Shown one piece after another: positions 11,102-20,895 of a stretch of DNA of 64,000 bases. Made by a program: the position numbers and the translations under genes. Origin of the DNA: Schizochytrium sp. TIO01 (Eukaryota; Sar; Bigyra; Thraustochytrida; Thraustochytriidae). Below the pieces are notes generated by a model. It did no database searches. It was not told where the DNA came from and saw only the letters and a program-made list of their open reading frames with translations. How positions within the stretch are numbered: position 1 is the first letter of the stretch; each line of letters begins with the position of its first letter. The stretch lies in the NCBI GenBank assembly GCA_004764695.1, contig SMSO01000034.1, positions 1,381,501 to 1,445,500 of the forward strand. Direction: 5' to 3'.

Positions 11102-12106
11102 GGTCTTAATGTGAGTGAAATCGTGTGTGCGACCCAGTGACACAGCAAGGTGCCCCTGTGCTACGTTTCTCGCATCGCTCTCGCCAATACATAAGGGCTT
11201 TGATCAGCTGCCTCGTAAATCATATTTCTCCGCGCCAGTGCACACCTTGCAAAGCAGGGTCGGGAATGACTCTAGGAGTGGTTATTATTACAACAACAAA
11301 GGTTTGACCGTAATATGCCATGCTTATGAAATAGAATCACCTTCCTATCACCTAAAAAGCTACGTGAAACTTAATGTATTTGATAGGAATGGGCACGAGG
11401 CAAGTGATAGAGAGGAAGACTAATATGCCTTGACAGATTTAGGAAAGGATTAATCTTTAGAAACTAGCGTCTCCTTAGTTTTAGTTCTGAAGAAAATCAT
11501 CCCATGGTTTCGACCTGCTTTTCATCATTGTAGACCCTGCCAGGCATGAATAGTACTTTGCATCGTGACTTGATTAACCAAACCATACTCAATACCAATG
11601 TTAGGTAGCATGATTATGCTTACAAGCGACCGAGTGACTCGGGCATGCTAATCACTGGTCGTATATAAGGAAAAAGGATCGTAGAATTCTGGATCAACAA
11701 TTTCGATGATGTTTATCAAAATTGAGCTTGTGTTTTGCGCTTAGAAGGCAGGAGATTCTCAAAGCATTTGAGCCGCTAGGCACTAATAGTAAACCTTAAA
11801 GCATAGGTATTAGAAGCACACTAATAGCAGACAGCGTGTATGTTCCCTGCATTACCATTCATAAGGAAACAGGCGAAGTTGTGTTTGCAAAGCTCAAAGC
11901 TCAAAGCTCAAAGCTCAAAGCTCAAATCCTCTAGCAGGTTTGCAGAGCTCTTGTCGAACATTTCCTCTCTGGCTGCGTGCACAAGCGGACCAGACACGAG
12001 TCTAATTCTGTTCAATAATCGGCAAACCTCAAGCCGCAGCTGCTTTCTTTATTTTCATCTAAAGCCCTAGTCGTGAGCTTTTCTTGTGTAGACAAAGACA
12101 TACAGC
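11102..12106. other. Intergenic region between divergent genes
   Basis: About 1 kb between a minus-strand gene and a plus-strand gene, presumably holding both promoters. Only short uninformative open frames are present. It contains the seven-base tandem repeat listed next. Confidence 0.55.
11889..11926. repeat. (AGCTCAA)5 heptanucleotide tandem repeat
   Basis: Five consecutive copies of AGCTCAA lie about 180 bases upstream of the Coa1-like start codon, in probable promoter sequence. Function unknown. Confidence 0.85.
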
Positions 12107-12895
12107 ATGTTCTCTTTGCGAAACGCCTCCCGTTTGGCCCGTTGCGGATTGCAGGGCCCTTCTCGCAATGCTTCCCGCGCTCCTCGACGTCTGACAACGC
12201 AATCGAATAATTCCAGTAGCACAAATAGCTCTGGCAAAAAGCTCGATGGTCAGGGTTTCATGCCCAACGTGGCTCCCAAGCAGCCGAAAAGAGTCGTGGA
12301 GGCACCGCCCAAGATGACAGAGCCTGACGATAACATTTTGCCACCTCTGCAGTTGTGGAAATTCTTTCGTGTATCTGGTCTCGTGATCTTTGTTTTCGCC
12401 GCTGGCAAAGCGCTTGGTCTCGATGAGCATTTTGAAGAGTTCCGTACGAAGGCTATTGCGGAACAGCGTGTCCAAGATGCGCGGCAGCTGGAACTCGGTA
12501 TGAAGAAGCGTGAACCGAAAGACATTGCTTACCAATTCGGAACTGCTCTTGCGCTCGGTGCTGTTGTAGGTCTTGGTGGAGGCATTTACTTTGCTCGCTT
12601 TTACAAGCCTCGTCGCCACAAGGCAGTTGTCTCTGTGCTCGAGCACCTTAACAGCCAGCTCGGGGCGCCAGAGATCAAGCCCCTTGGTCGCGTTCATGGC
12701 AAGTTTCAAGACAACAACGCCAAGTTCTCATTTGAAACGCGGGTGAACAAGAATACTGAAATGACGGTCTCTGCTGAGGCTTTTCGTGATGCTGTTGAGG
12801 ACAAGTGGAAGGTGGTTAAGGTAGATTTCTCCGCTGGAGGAAGAAATGTTCCACTCTCTGGTGTCCGTGCTTTACGAAACGAAGACAGCAAGTAA
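12107..12895 (+). CDS. Mitochondrial inner-membrane Coa1/Tim21-like protein
   Basis: A 262-aa single-exon protein. The N terminus is Arg/Ser-rich without acidic residues for about 30 residues, as in a mitochondrial presequence. A hydrophobic segment near residues 88-102 and a Gly/Ala-rich one near 144-164 (LGAVVGLGGGIYFARFY) could span the membrane. The C-terminal domain (about 175-250) has the Coa1/Tim21 layout: a conserved LG-x-P-x-I, a Gly in the first strand, a stretch of alternating beta residues, then a W in 'KWKVVKVDF'. In yeast and animals Coa1 assists cytochrome c oxidase assembly and Tim21 works with the TIM23 translocase; which role applies here is open. A related protein lies at 59.9 kb. 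Confidence 0.6.
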   Translation: MFSLRNASRLARCGLQGPSRNASRAPRRLTTQSNNSSSTNSSGKKLDGQGFMPNVAPKQPKRVVEAPPKMTEPDDNILPPLQLWKFFRVSGLVIFVFAAGKALGLDEHFEEFRTKAIAEQRVQDARQLELGMKKREPKDIAYQFGTALALGAVVGLGGGIYFARFYKPRRHKAVVSVLEHLNSQLGAPEIKPLGRVHGKFQDNNAKFSFETRVNKNTEMTVSAEAFRDAVEDKWKVVKVDFSAGGRNVPLSGVRALRNEDSK

Positions 12896-13183
12896 AGCAT
12901 ACCTTTGTGTCCAAAAACTTGCGAGATGAAAATCAGGGTTATCAATTCAGTGCTGAAGATTATAGGAACTAGCGATTTTAAGATCGTTATCTGGACAGAT
13001 GGTTTATTCCCTCTCAAACAGAAGCAAACGATCACGTAATATGCTCTGTTTCCAGTCAAATAATACCCTCTTCCATCGCTACAAATTCGACCGGGAAGAA
13101 GTGAGATTCAAGAAAACAGCAATAAAGAATAGCGATAGCAATAGCAATAGTAGTAGAACTGACACCGCGAGCGTGTATTCATT

Positions 13184-14104
13184 TCACGTGCAGGTCGGCT
13201 GCGTTGGTGTAGTGACACCAAGGCCTGTGAGTACATGCTGTGCAAGACGGCTCGTATCTAAAGTCTCTGAAAGTACTTGTAATATTGAAATTGGTTGGTC
13301 CATGCCTGGGTCAGGGCAGATAATGATCAACTTTTGTGTGCTTACAACCGGAATGTGTATTTCTTGCATTAAAACTGTGGCGAAAAGGGTGGCAAGTATG
13401 AGAACGACAAAAAAGCTACCAAACACAGTTCTTGAAATGATCTTGCGATTCAATAGGGTAGCTCCGAACATCATAGCAGCAAACGAAAAGGTTGCAGGAA
13501 TGTATACATATTGAACAAATCCGGTGCGTTGCTGAGGATATTTTGACATGATACAACTGTACCAAGTTGAGTCTCCAAATGCGAGCTGCAAGGGGTACCC
13601 AGAAAGAAGCGTGAGACAAAGGCAACCAGCCATTACTGAAACAGCTACAACTTGACCATATAGCTCTGTCACCTTCCGCATTGTTATCCATGCAAACGAT
13701 ATAATGCCAACTACAATTGATGACGCGAATGCTTGATCTGCTGTTCGCAAGGTTTCACTTATTCGGTTGTTCGGCAAACTTGCAGCAGAAGCGTTCATAT
13801 AGAACCTTGCTGCAAACCATACCAAACTAATCTGTAGCATTGATGCAAGCTGGAACATTGTTTGCATACTCTTCGATGCAAGATGGCTAAGGCGCAAGCC
13901 AGAAAGAGCATTGATTGCTGCCGCAGTCAGATAAACAATGATGAGAATCGGAGATCCTCCGAGGTCACCACGCAACGCATCAAGCGTATGTTTAGCTCCA
14001 AGTACAAGTGTCACACAGCCAGATAGACCGTGTGGTAGCCACGGAGAGGGAGATTTCCATTTCAGTCCTGCCCATTTTCGTGCTAGGTGGCTCTGATTTG
14101 TCAT
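13184..14104 (-). CDS. Unknown multipass membrane protein
   Basis: A 306-aa protein from the first in-frame ATG (MTNQSH...); the open frame extends 12 codons further upstream only from a TTG. Hydropathy by eye suggests six or seven helices, including an early Gly/Leu segment, two Ala/Leu-rich helices around residues 55-105, a Val/Ala/Ile helix near 130-150 and a pair near the C-terminal third (FAAMMFGATLL and FGSFFVVLILATLFATVLM). The C terminus is a short Thr/Pro/Cys tail. No transporter or enzyme motif was recognised. It converges on the Coa1-like gene with a spacer of under 300 bases. Confidence 0.6.
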   Translation of the reverse strand: MTNQSHLARKWAGLKWKSPSPWLPHGLSGCVTLVLGAKHTLDALRGDLGGSPILIIVYLTAAAINALSGLRLSHLASKSMQTMFQLASMLQISLVWFAARFYMNASAASLPNNRISETLRTADQAFASSIVVGIISFAWITMRKVTELYGQVVAVSVMAGCLCLTLLSGYPLQLAFGDSTWYSCIMSKYPQQRTGFVQYVYIPATFSFAAMMFGATLLNRKIISRTVFGSFFVVLILATLFATVLMQEIHIPVVSTQKLIIICPDPGMDQPISILQVLSETLDTSRLAQHVLTGLGVTTPTQPTCT

Positions 14105-15649
14105 TTCCAATTCACTATAAAGTACCTTGACCCTGAGCAAATTCTCGAGTCGTGGGACTCCCCTACCAGTTCACAGATGTTGCTGGCACTACGCTCAATA
14201 ATGCCACACTTTAATTGCGTAAGGGTTTTGCAACTTCTACAATTGAAACCTTGAGAAACCTCTGACGCATGAACTAATACCTTGGAACCACTTCTGACAC
14301 CTACCTACAATCGGTCTATAAGAACTGCTCGATGGGCCCTTGAAGACAATAGAACCTCTTGACTGTAGCTCCCCAAGGCCGCGACTCCTTTCGCAGTCTT
14401 TCCGCCAACGTCAAGCAAGTATGGTACTACGTGCCTACTTCCCAAGATCCTGAGGGGCGAAGAAGCGATTCTGCTCTCTAGAATGCCTTGAACTCGTACG
14501 TTCTCTTAATTCAGACTAGGCGAAGAAATAGATTTCACTCTCTTTGACGTGCATAGAGAAACAGAAACACTACCTAGTACCCAGGCAGAGTCACTGTCGG
14601 TGGAGTCAGTCGCCTCGGTGTTTTACGTCGTGTATCACGTTCGGCCCTGCCATCGCACAAAGAAGCGAGTGCGCTTCTGTAGGTTTTAGTAGAAAGGTAT
14701 CTACCAAGCCGCCACCACGTGTCAAAGATCGCTCAGATCGTCGAGCGCGTTGAGATTCTTGCACAGCTCGTTCATCTTTATCGTGAGCTTCTCTTTCCAC
14801 ATGAAAAGGTCAATATTGACGGTGTGTACCAGTGCGGGGATACCAGTTACTCGAAGGTCTGTCTTGATTTCTCGATTTGAGACTGCCTGTTTGATCTAAA
14901 ATACGGACTCTGTAAACTGCCCATGGTGGAGACGTAGAGAGCAACGTTTACGTGGCTAGATTTCAGGAGAGCGTCGTACCTACAGGGTGCCACGTGTATG
15001 CATTTCTGTTCTTTCCTTTTTCGTCTATAAAACTTCATGAGTTATGTCCCAGTCCCACGGCACACTGGAGAAAAGTTTCGCCTGACGGCTAAGTCTTGTT
15101 TTGGCCTGATATAAGCACAGTTCGGTCATGGCACAGAAGAAAACGAGCTGTTCTTGGAGTCGTGATGATGACTCGATAATAGCTTTTCCTGACATCCGGT
15201 TTATAAATTGCAAACATTTTCTTTTCTGTTCCTTGCATCCTAGAACAATCATTCAACTCAAGCAATGCCTCTATCGCGCGAAGAAAACTAACTTGGTCAA
15301 CATACTCGTAATCTCAAAGAAGGATCCTTGCTGCTGTATGCCCACTCCAAATTTTAACTTTCTCTCTTTATGGAAGCAACGAAAATGTCTCGACCTCGAA
15401 CACTTCATGTACTACGAATTCCAAACCTCAATTAACTATGCTCTGATCAATGGCTTTAATGCACGTGAGTCTGCAAGATTTCTGTCTTCCCACGAAACTC
15501 GTGTGACTTGATACCGTAAATTGTAAATTATGAATAATAAGAATTCCACTTTTTTCTGGCCCAAGTGTCTCTTGAAAGTGGCCTAAGCTGAGTGCTCAGG
15601 GACCACTTGAAATGAAGCAAACTTTGAAAGAAGTGGAGCTCGAGTAAAC
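14105..15649. other. Intergenic region of about 1.5 kb
   Basis: Lies between a minus-strand and a plus-strand gene. The longest open frame (127 aa near 15128-15511) has no domain, unusual composition and no support from a Kozak-like context or neighbours, so it is left out. A CACCTACCTAC word occurs near 14300. Confidence 0.5.
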
Positions 15650-16411
15650 ATGGACGACGTCAACTCCGTCGGGTCGGCAGACCCTTGGGACCTCGGTAGC
15701 GATAGCGGTGCCGAGGACGCTTATCGTGGCTTCGAGGATGTCTCGAACACCGACGCTGGCATGCCTGGCATTTCCATTTCGGGACCTGACGCAAGATCGC
15801 CGCAGGAAACCTTGGAAGAACGCAAGCTTGATGACGAAGACACCGAGCAAATGCAAGGACCCCGCGCTGATCTTCTTGGAGATTGGGACGAAATTTTGAA
15901 TCTCGAGGCGAGGTATTTTGAAGAGGGTCGTCGCGAAGGCCTGGAGATTGGCGCCGCTCGAGAACAAGATCAGGCAAGAATCACTGGTGAACAGAAAGGC
16001 GCCGAGTTCGGCCTCGAACTGGGCTTTTATATTGGTGTTGTGGAGACTTTGCTCAGTATCCAGACCAATCCTGAAGGACCTGTGGCGTCCGCGTTCAGGG
16101 AATCAATGGTGGATGCTCTGGCTTCAGATTCGGGAAGTAACCGAGTGCAGCAACTTGCCGAGGTGTATGAAAAGCTCGCCAAGCCAAATGTGTCCGGAGT
16201 TCTTTCGACCCTGACAGAGCTCCTTGATGATTACCCCGTTGGAGCTGCTTTCACAGATGATGTACATGCCAAATTTTTGCGTATCCGGGCCAAGTTCAAG
16301 GTGCTCGAGGCTCGTGTCGGACTTACCTTTGATATCACCCCGAACCTTGATGAAACAAATGCTACCTCTGCGCAGGGCTCCGCTTTAGATGCTGCATCTC
16401 TTGAATTTTAG
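15650..16411 (+). CDS. LTO1: LTO1/ORAOV1 homologue (Yae1-family domain)
   Basis: A 253-aa single-exon protein. After an acidic, Asp/Ser-rich N terminus, residues about 85-131 show the Yae1/Lto1 pattern of repeated short G-x-x-x-G steps between charged residues (EEGRREGLEIGAAREQ, then GEQKGAEFGLELGFYIG). In yeast and human cells Lto1 pairs with Yae1 as an adaptor that delivers the cytosolic iron-sulfur assembly machinery to the ABC protein Rli1/ABCE1, which is needed for ribosome recycling. The C-terminal 120 residues are helical and include a likely dimer or cofactor-binding region. The protein is longer than human ORAOV1 (about 137 aa) because of the N- and C-terminal extensions. The Yae1 partner is not in this window. 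Confidence 0.72.
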   Translation: MDDVNSVGSADPWDLGSDSGAEDAYRGFEDVSNTDAGMPGISISGPDARSPQETLEERKLDDEDTEQMQGPRADLLGDWDEILNLEARYFEEGRREGLEIGAAREQDQARITGEQKGAEFGLELGFYIGVVETLLSIQTNPEGPVASAFRESMVDALASDSGSNRVQQLAEVYEKLAKPNVSGVLSTLTELLDDYPVGAAFTDDVHAKFLRIRAKFKVLEARVGLTFDITPNLDETNATSAQGSALDAASLEF

Positions 16412-17271
16412 AACTCAACCTGTTGGGGTCATATCTGTACAGATAATGATTCTCTCTGAATTGTAGCAACCGATTTTGCTGAAATACTTGCTACCACAAC
16501 ATGCACCACCACAATTGCAATTGTTATTATGTAATACCTGAAAGTATCAATTACTGCCTTTTCTTTAATTTTTCATTTCTTAAGCCTTGCGTTTGGATTT
16601 CAGAAACTGAGCTTATCTCGTCCTGCAAAAGTTGGAGATGCTAATATGAACTAGGTACCGTATACGTCATTGAAAATGTGACATTTGATACAAAAGAATG
16701 ATGCAAATTGTGTCTTGAAATGCACGTTTTTGCCTTTGCGTTAGAACTGTTGTACGTAATGTGTTTTAATTAAAGTATCAATTTACATTGATGGCAATCG
16801 TGAAAAAAGTTCCAAAGTACAAGAATCAAAACTTTGAGTATGCGCTATTTTGTTTGCTGCCATCATCCACCAGATAGGAGCCAATAGCCTTGTAGTTAAG
16901 TCGAACAGATTTTCTCAAACATATTTCCAAGGCACGGATGACATGATCTTTTATTAATCCACTCGCGAATATGTAGACAATATAGGACCTGTCATAGTTG
17001 GTAGAGAGGAAAAAAGAACACTGATGAACCAAAGAAACAAAATCACTTGATTTTTTCAATCAAAATCGTCCTCCCAAACCCCATCCTCACCAAGGATCCC
17101 AATTGTCGCAGACCTCCTCCATCCACATCAACTCGAGTGCTAGAGCAGGGGATATCGACCAGCCTTCTGTCACTTGCGGTTCAGTATCTACAGCGAGCGA
17201 TAAGCCTGTGCGAAGACTGCTCTTCCAACCCCTCCCGCTCATCTTCGTTTTATTCGTTTTCTTTGTCATCG
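16412..17271. other. Intergenic region and probable promoter of the KH-domain gene
   Basis: AT-rich after the LTO1 stop, becoming GC-richer towards 17050. The frame of the KH gene is open back to 17047 but contains no ATG, so 17047-17271 is read as 5' leader. Confidence 0.55.
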
Positions 17272-19308
17272 ATGGCGAGCGACCGCAAGCGGTCGCGCTT
17301 TTCCGACGGGCCGGGCGAGCCCTCCTGCGACGATGAATCCTCCTCAGCGCCTGAGCCTAAGATCTCCCCAGCCGAGCGTGCAAGGCAGATTGCCGCTCGT
17401 CTGAACGGTGCAAACGGAGATAAGTCACCGTCTCATCGAGACTCCAAAACTGCCTCAAACCCAACTTCTTCAACCCCCTCTTCGTCGCAGCTTGACGCTG
17501 AAAACTCCTCTGAACCCCACGCCCATCCCAAATCCCCTTCGGCAGCGAATCCTTCGAGCTCTGCCTCGAATTCCACGTCTACGGGCTCCGCCACTGATCT
17601 CGTTTCATCCTCAGAGATTTCGAGGTCTACGGTACCTACGAACTCCTCGAGTACATCAAACCCATCGAGCTCAACGGCAGTAGAACTTCGCAAGAAAATC
17701 TACATTCCCATCAATAAGTTCAAGGACATGGACTTTGCTAGACTCATCTACGGCGCCCAAGACGCCACCAAGAAGCGTGTGGAGGCTGACAGTGGCTGCA
17801 CCATCTGCCTCAAAGGTCGCGGCGCTAATCGCGATGACCCTTCACTCGATGACCCCGAGGATCTCCATGTGCTCGTGGTTGGGTTTCAAGAAGAACAGGT
17901 CAAGCGAGCTGAGGATCTTGTGCGTAATATTCTTGCGGACCCCGCTCTCGTGGACGAGAGCAAGGTCCAAAAGACTGAGTGGGCTCTCACGGTACGCAAT
18001 GCACAGCACGGCTATAATGACCCGAATTTGGCGACACGAAGCATCATTGTGAAAAGGGAACTTGTAGGAGCCATCATCGGCAAGGCCGGCGAGAAAATTC
18101 GCGAGATTAAGGATAGCACTGGAGCTCATGTTATGATTGTGGACCCTCCTGATGCATCAGAACCAATGCGTACAGTGAACTTGCGAGGAAGCCAGGAATC
18201 TGTCGATCGTGCTGCCATGATAATTGATAGTCTCATTGCGCAGAGGGACGAACTCCCACCACGCATGAGGCCACATGGGACGGAGAGAGGGCCGCCAAGA
18301 AATATGGGCCGAGAGAGGTTCGAGGTTGTTATCCCGAATGAGTTTGCGGGGAAGATTATTGGACGCAGAGGAATGACGATCAAGGGCATTCAGGATCGGA
18401 CACTTACAAAGATTGAGGTTCCAAGAGAGGCAGACTCTCGAGACCCCCGGAACCGCACAGTGGTAGTCTATGCAGACTCGCAGAGGGACTACGAGGCTGC
18501 GAAGGCTGAGATCGAAGCAGTCATTGCGGATACTAACGACGGCGACGGTGGCTTTAGGGGCAGTCATGGAGGACAAGGAGGACATGGACCCCCCTCAAAT
18601 GGCCATCGAGAGGAAATGCTTGTATCGGATGACCACGCTGGACTTATCATTGGCAAACGTGGATCCACCATTTCGGGCATTGAGGGTCGCACTGGTGCTA
18701 AGGTACAGATTATTCAACCGCCTGAAGGAACATCTCCTGGACAGCGCCAGGTTGTCTTCAAGGGCTCCCCAGCACAGTGCGCCGCGGCTCGAAGAGAGGT
18801 TGACTATGTTCTGAACAGCGTCAACAATAACAATAATAATATGTATGGAAACTATGGGTATGGAAACTATGGACACCAGTACGCAGCTTGGCAGCAACAT
18901 GGGCAACAATACCCGCATTCCGGCTACGGTCATCACCAGCAAACTTACCAAAATCCATCCCAACATTATGGCCGCAATCAAACCTACCAGCAGCAACGCC
19001 AGCATTCAGGTGCGTACTCCCAAAATGCTGGTAATGCTGACGGCAAACAAGGATCATCTCCTGCTACCCAAGCAACCTCTACAACACCGACGGCTCAGGG
19101 CGCCACAACACCAGCAGCGGTAGCGGCTACAAACAGCACTACAGCATCCACACAGCAATCCTCAACGCAGCAGCAGCAACAACAAGCAATGGGTGCCAAT
19201 GGGCAGAAATATACACGTGAACAATGGAAAGAATGGAAAAAGTACTATGCTCAGTATGGGTATCATTTGGATGACGAACCACCTGCTCACTTGCTCGCCG
19301 ACTCCTAG
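17272..19308 (+). CDS. Four-KH-domain RNA/ssDNA-binding protein (FUBP-like)
   Basis: A 678-aa protein starting at MASDRKRS, the first in-frame ATG. The N terminus is Ser/Pro/Asn-rich. Four KH modules follow. KH1 (about 141-225) is divergent, with GAQD in the loop place and an SF1/STAR-like 'GRGA' extension. KH2 (about 257-321) has GKAG, KH3 (about 350-420) GRRG and KH4 (about 449-515) GKRG as the nucleic-acid-gripping GxxG loops. The tail is rich in Gln, Asn, Tyr, Gly and Ser, prion-like, and ends in a W/Y-rich helix (EQWKEWKKYYAQYG) that recalls the Tyr motifs of FUBP/KSRP proteins. Family members bind single-stranded AU-rich RNA or FUSE-type DNA and act in transcription, splicing or mRNA decay. 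Its exact role is inferred only from the domains. Confidence 0.88.
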   Translation: MASDRKRSRFSDGPGEPSCDDESSSAPEPKISPAERARQIAARLNGANGDKSPSHRDSKTASNPTSSTPSSSQLDAENSSEPHAHPKSPSAANPSSSASNSTSTGSATDLVSSSEISRSTVPTNSSSTSNPSSSTAVELRKKIYIPINKFKDMDFARLIYGAQDATKKRVEADSGCTICLKGRGANRDDPSLDDPEDLHVLVVGFQEEQVKRAEDLVRNILADPALVDESKVQKTEWALTVRNAQHGYNDPNLATRSIIVKRELVGAIIGKAGEKIREIKDSTGAHVMIVDPPDASEPMRTVNLRGSQESVDRAAMIIDSLIAQRDELPPRMRPHGTERGPPRNMGRERFEVVIPNEFAGKIIGRRGMTIKGIQDRTLTKIEVPREADSRDPRNRTVVVYADSQRDYEAAKAEIEAVIADTNDGDGGFRGSHGGQGGHGPPSNGHREEMLVSDDHAGLIIGKRGSTISGIEGRTGAKVQIIQPPEGTSPGQRQVVFKGSPAQCAAARREVDYVLNSVNNNNNNMYGNYGYGNYGHQYAAWQQHGQQYPHSGYGHHQQTYQNPSQHYGRNQTYQQQRQHSGAYSQNAGNADGKQGSSPATQATSTTPTAQGATTPAAVAATNSTTASTQQSSTQQQQQQAMGANGQKYTREQWKEWKKYYAQYGYHLDDEPPAHLLADS

Positions 19309-20040
19309 GGGAAATCACGATTACCTTAGGAACGAAATGGTGCCGCGAATTAAATCACAGACTTTCACACATCAATGATACACAAGCCAACAACCTTGAG
19401 TTCGGCGTAGCCCAACTCATTTTGAAGCACTACGCGAGATCATTAAATTTCTTGATTACCTAGACCTAAATTCCTTGGTTTTCTTCATCTTGCTTTTTCT
19501 TTTGAGTTCTCCCTATTTTTTGGAACAACCTTAATAGACTCCTTACTCAATCGAAAATTTCTGTTCCTGCGCTTCCCCGTGGAGAATATTGGTTTTCTTC
19601 GCTGCCAACCTCTGTGAAGTCTTATTTTCCAAACTATCACTGAAGACACTTACATTAAATAACCAATGTAAAGCAATCCACAGGAAATCCACGCCCTGAT
19701 AAGACCTAGCCCATCAATCGCAAGCTTAAATGCTTTACTTGAAGCAGACGACGCCATTGGCAGCCCGAATACTTCTAGTTTGCTTGAGTGGTAGGTTAGA
19801 ATAACTGTTACTAGAAGTCAAACCTTGAACAGACTCGTATCACTCAAATACTTTTCTTTGGTGGTCGGTCACCTAGCAAGCAAACCTGATCCCCTGCAGT
19901 ATCGTCAAGCACGTAGAAGGGCACGTAGAAGGAATTCATCCTCTTGTTTTCAACCATAATCTTCCGGAAGAAGATTTTCTTAGCGGAAGAGAACCACGTG
20001 GAGCTTGAATTGCTAACTTTTGCCTGCATTCTTGGGCGTC
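19309..20040. other. Intergenic region of about 730 bases
   Basis: AT-rich 3' flank of the KH gene followed by the probable promoter and leader of the dioxygenase gene. No gene is seen. Confidence 0.55.
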
Positions 20041-20895
20041 ATGGCCAAAGGTCGCAGCAAATCGAAACAAACTCCAACCGGCGCCGCGAGCAAGAAAGCC
20101 AAACACGGCGGCAAGGCGGCCGGTAAGGCGTCCTCTGAAGTTCCTGCTGGAGGGCACAGAGCTCCACGGGACCCTCTCGAAGGTAAAACCCCCGAGCTTA
20201 AGTCGAAGGGTGTCTCCCTGCCGCTTTTGCCGCCTGAGCTTGAAAGTGCCGAAAACGACATCGAGTCCGACGTGGACTATTCATCTGTGGAGAATATTGC
20301 TGCTTTGACGCACGTCAAGATTGATCTAGAAAGATATTCGCTCCTGAGGGACCTTATCTACGGCGTGCCGAGAGCGATTTCTCCTGAAGAGTGCCAAGCT
20401 TGGATCTCCTGGGGCGAGAACCACGGCTTCGAAGCCGCAAGACAAGCTGCCAGCGCAGGCTATGCGCACAGAGATAACGGGCGTATTAGTGTGCACAGTC
20501 CAGAAGTTGCGGCAGTGATCTTTCAGAGGCTCCGAGGTGTCGTGCCACCTGAGATTGACGGACGAAAAGCTGTGGGTTGCAGCCCAAACATTCGACTGTA
20601 CAGATATATTGTGGGACAAAGGTTTGGGAAACACATTGACGAATCAAATTTTGAGGAGGAACTTCAGGCGTGGTCAGAGTTTACGCTGTTGTTTTACCTT
20701 AACGACGAAGACCTCGAAGGCGGCGAGACTGTCTTTTACAGCGGCAATACTGGCACGAAAGAGGCGCTTCGCGTGCCTCCACAACAAGGTCTTGCTTTAC
20801 TACACTGGCACGGAGACCGGTGTCTTGTACACGAAGGTGCAAACGTTCGGTCTGGTGTGAAGTATCTACTACGTTCTGATGTGCTTTATCAGTAA
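20041..20895 (+). CDS. Prolyl-4-hydroxylase-like 2-oxoglutarate/Fe(II) dioxygenase
   Basis: A 284-aa protein starting at MAKGRSK, the first in-frame ATG in a good context (GTCATGG). The first 55 residues are Lys/Ala/Pro-rich, possibly a nuclear or nucleolar signal. The C-terminal two thirds form a double-stranded beta-helix oxygenase: His198 and Asp200 (KHIDES) plus His264 (LVHEG) should bind iron, and Lys274 (SGVKYLLRSD) should bind 2-oxoglutarate. Motifs such as FTLLFYLN and GGETVFY match the prolyl-hydroxylase-type family found in plants and protists. The substrate is unknown (a peptidyl residue is likely). The stop codon lies inside the start region of the next gene, so the two genes may share a transcript. 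Confidence 0.8.
   Translation: MAKGRSKSKQTPTGAASKKAKHGGKAAGKASSEVPAGGHRAPRDPLEGKTPELKSKGVSLPLLPPELESAENDIESDVDYSSVENIAALTHVKIDLERYSLLRDLIYGVPRAISPEECQAWISWGENHGFEAARQAASAGYAHRDNGRISVHSPEVAAVIFQRLRGVVPPEIDGRKAVGCSPNIRLYRYIVGQRFGKHIDESNFEEELQAWSEFTLLFYLNDEDLEGGETVFYSGNTGTKEALRVPPQQGLALLHWHGDRCLVHEGANVRSGVKYLLRSDVLYQ

Noticed and set aside
15128-15511. 127-aa open frame upstream of LTO1
   Set aside because: No domain, unusual composition rich in Cys/Asn/Phe, and no similar signal in the flanks.
17047-17271. 75-residue N-terminal extension of the KH protein
   Set aside because: The frame is open, but it has no ATG; the first ATG at 17272 gives a plausible N terminus.
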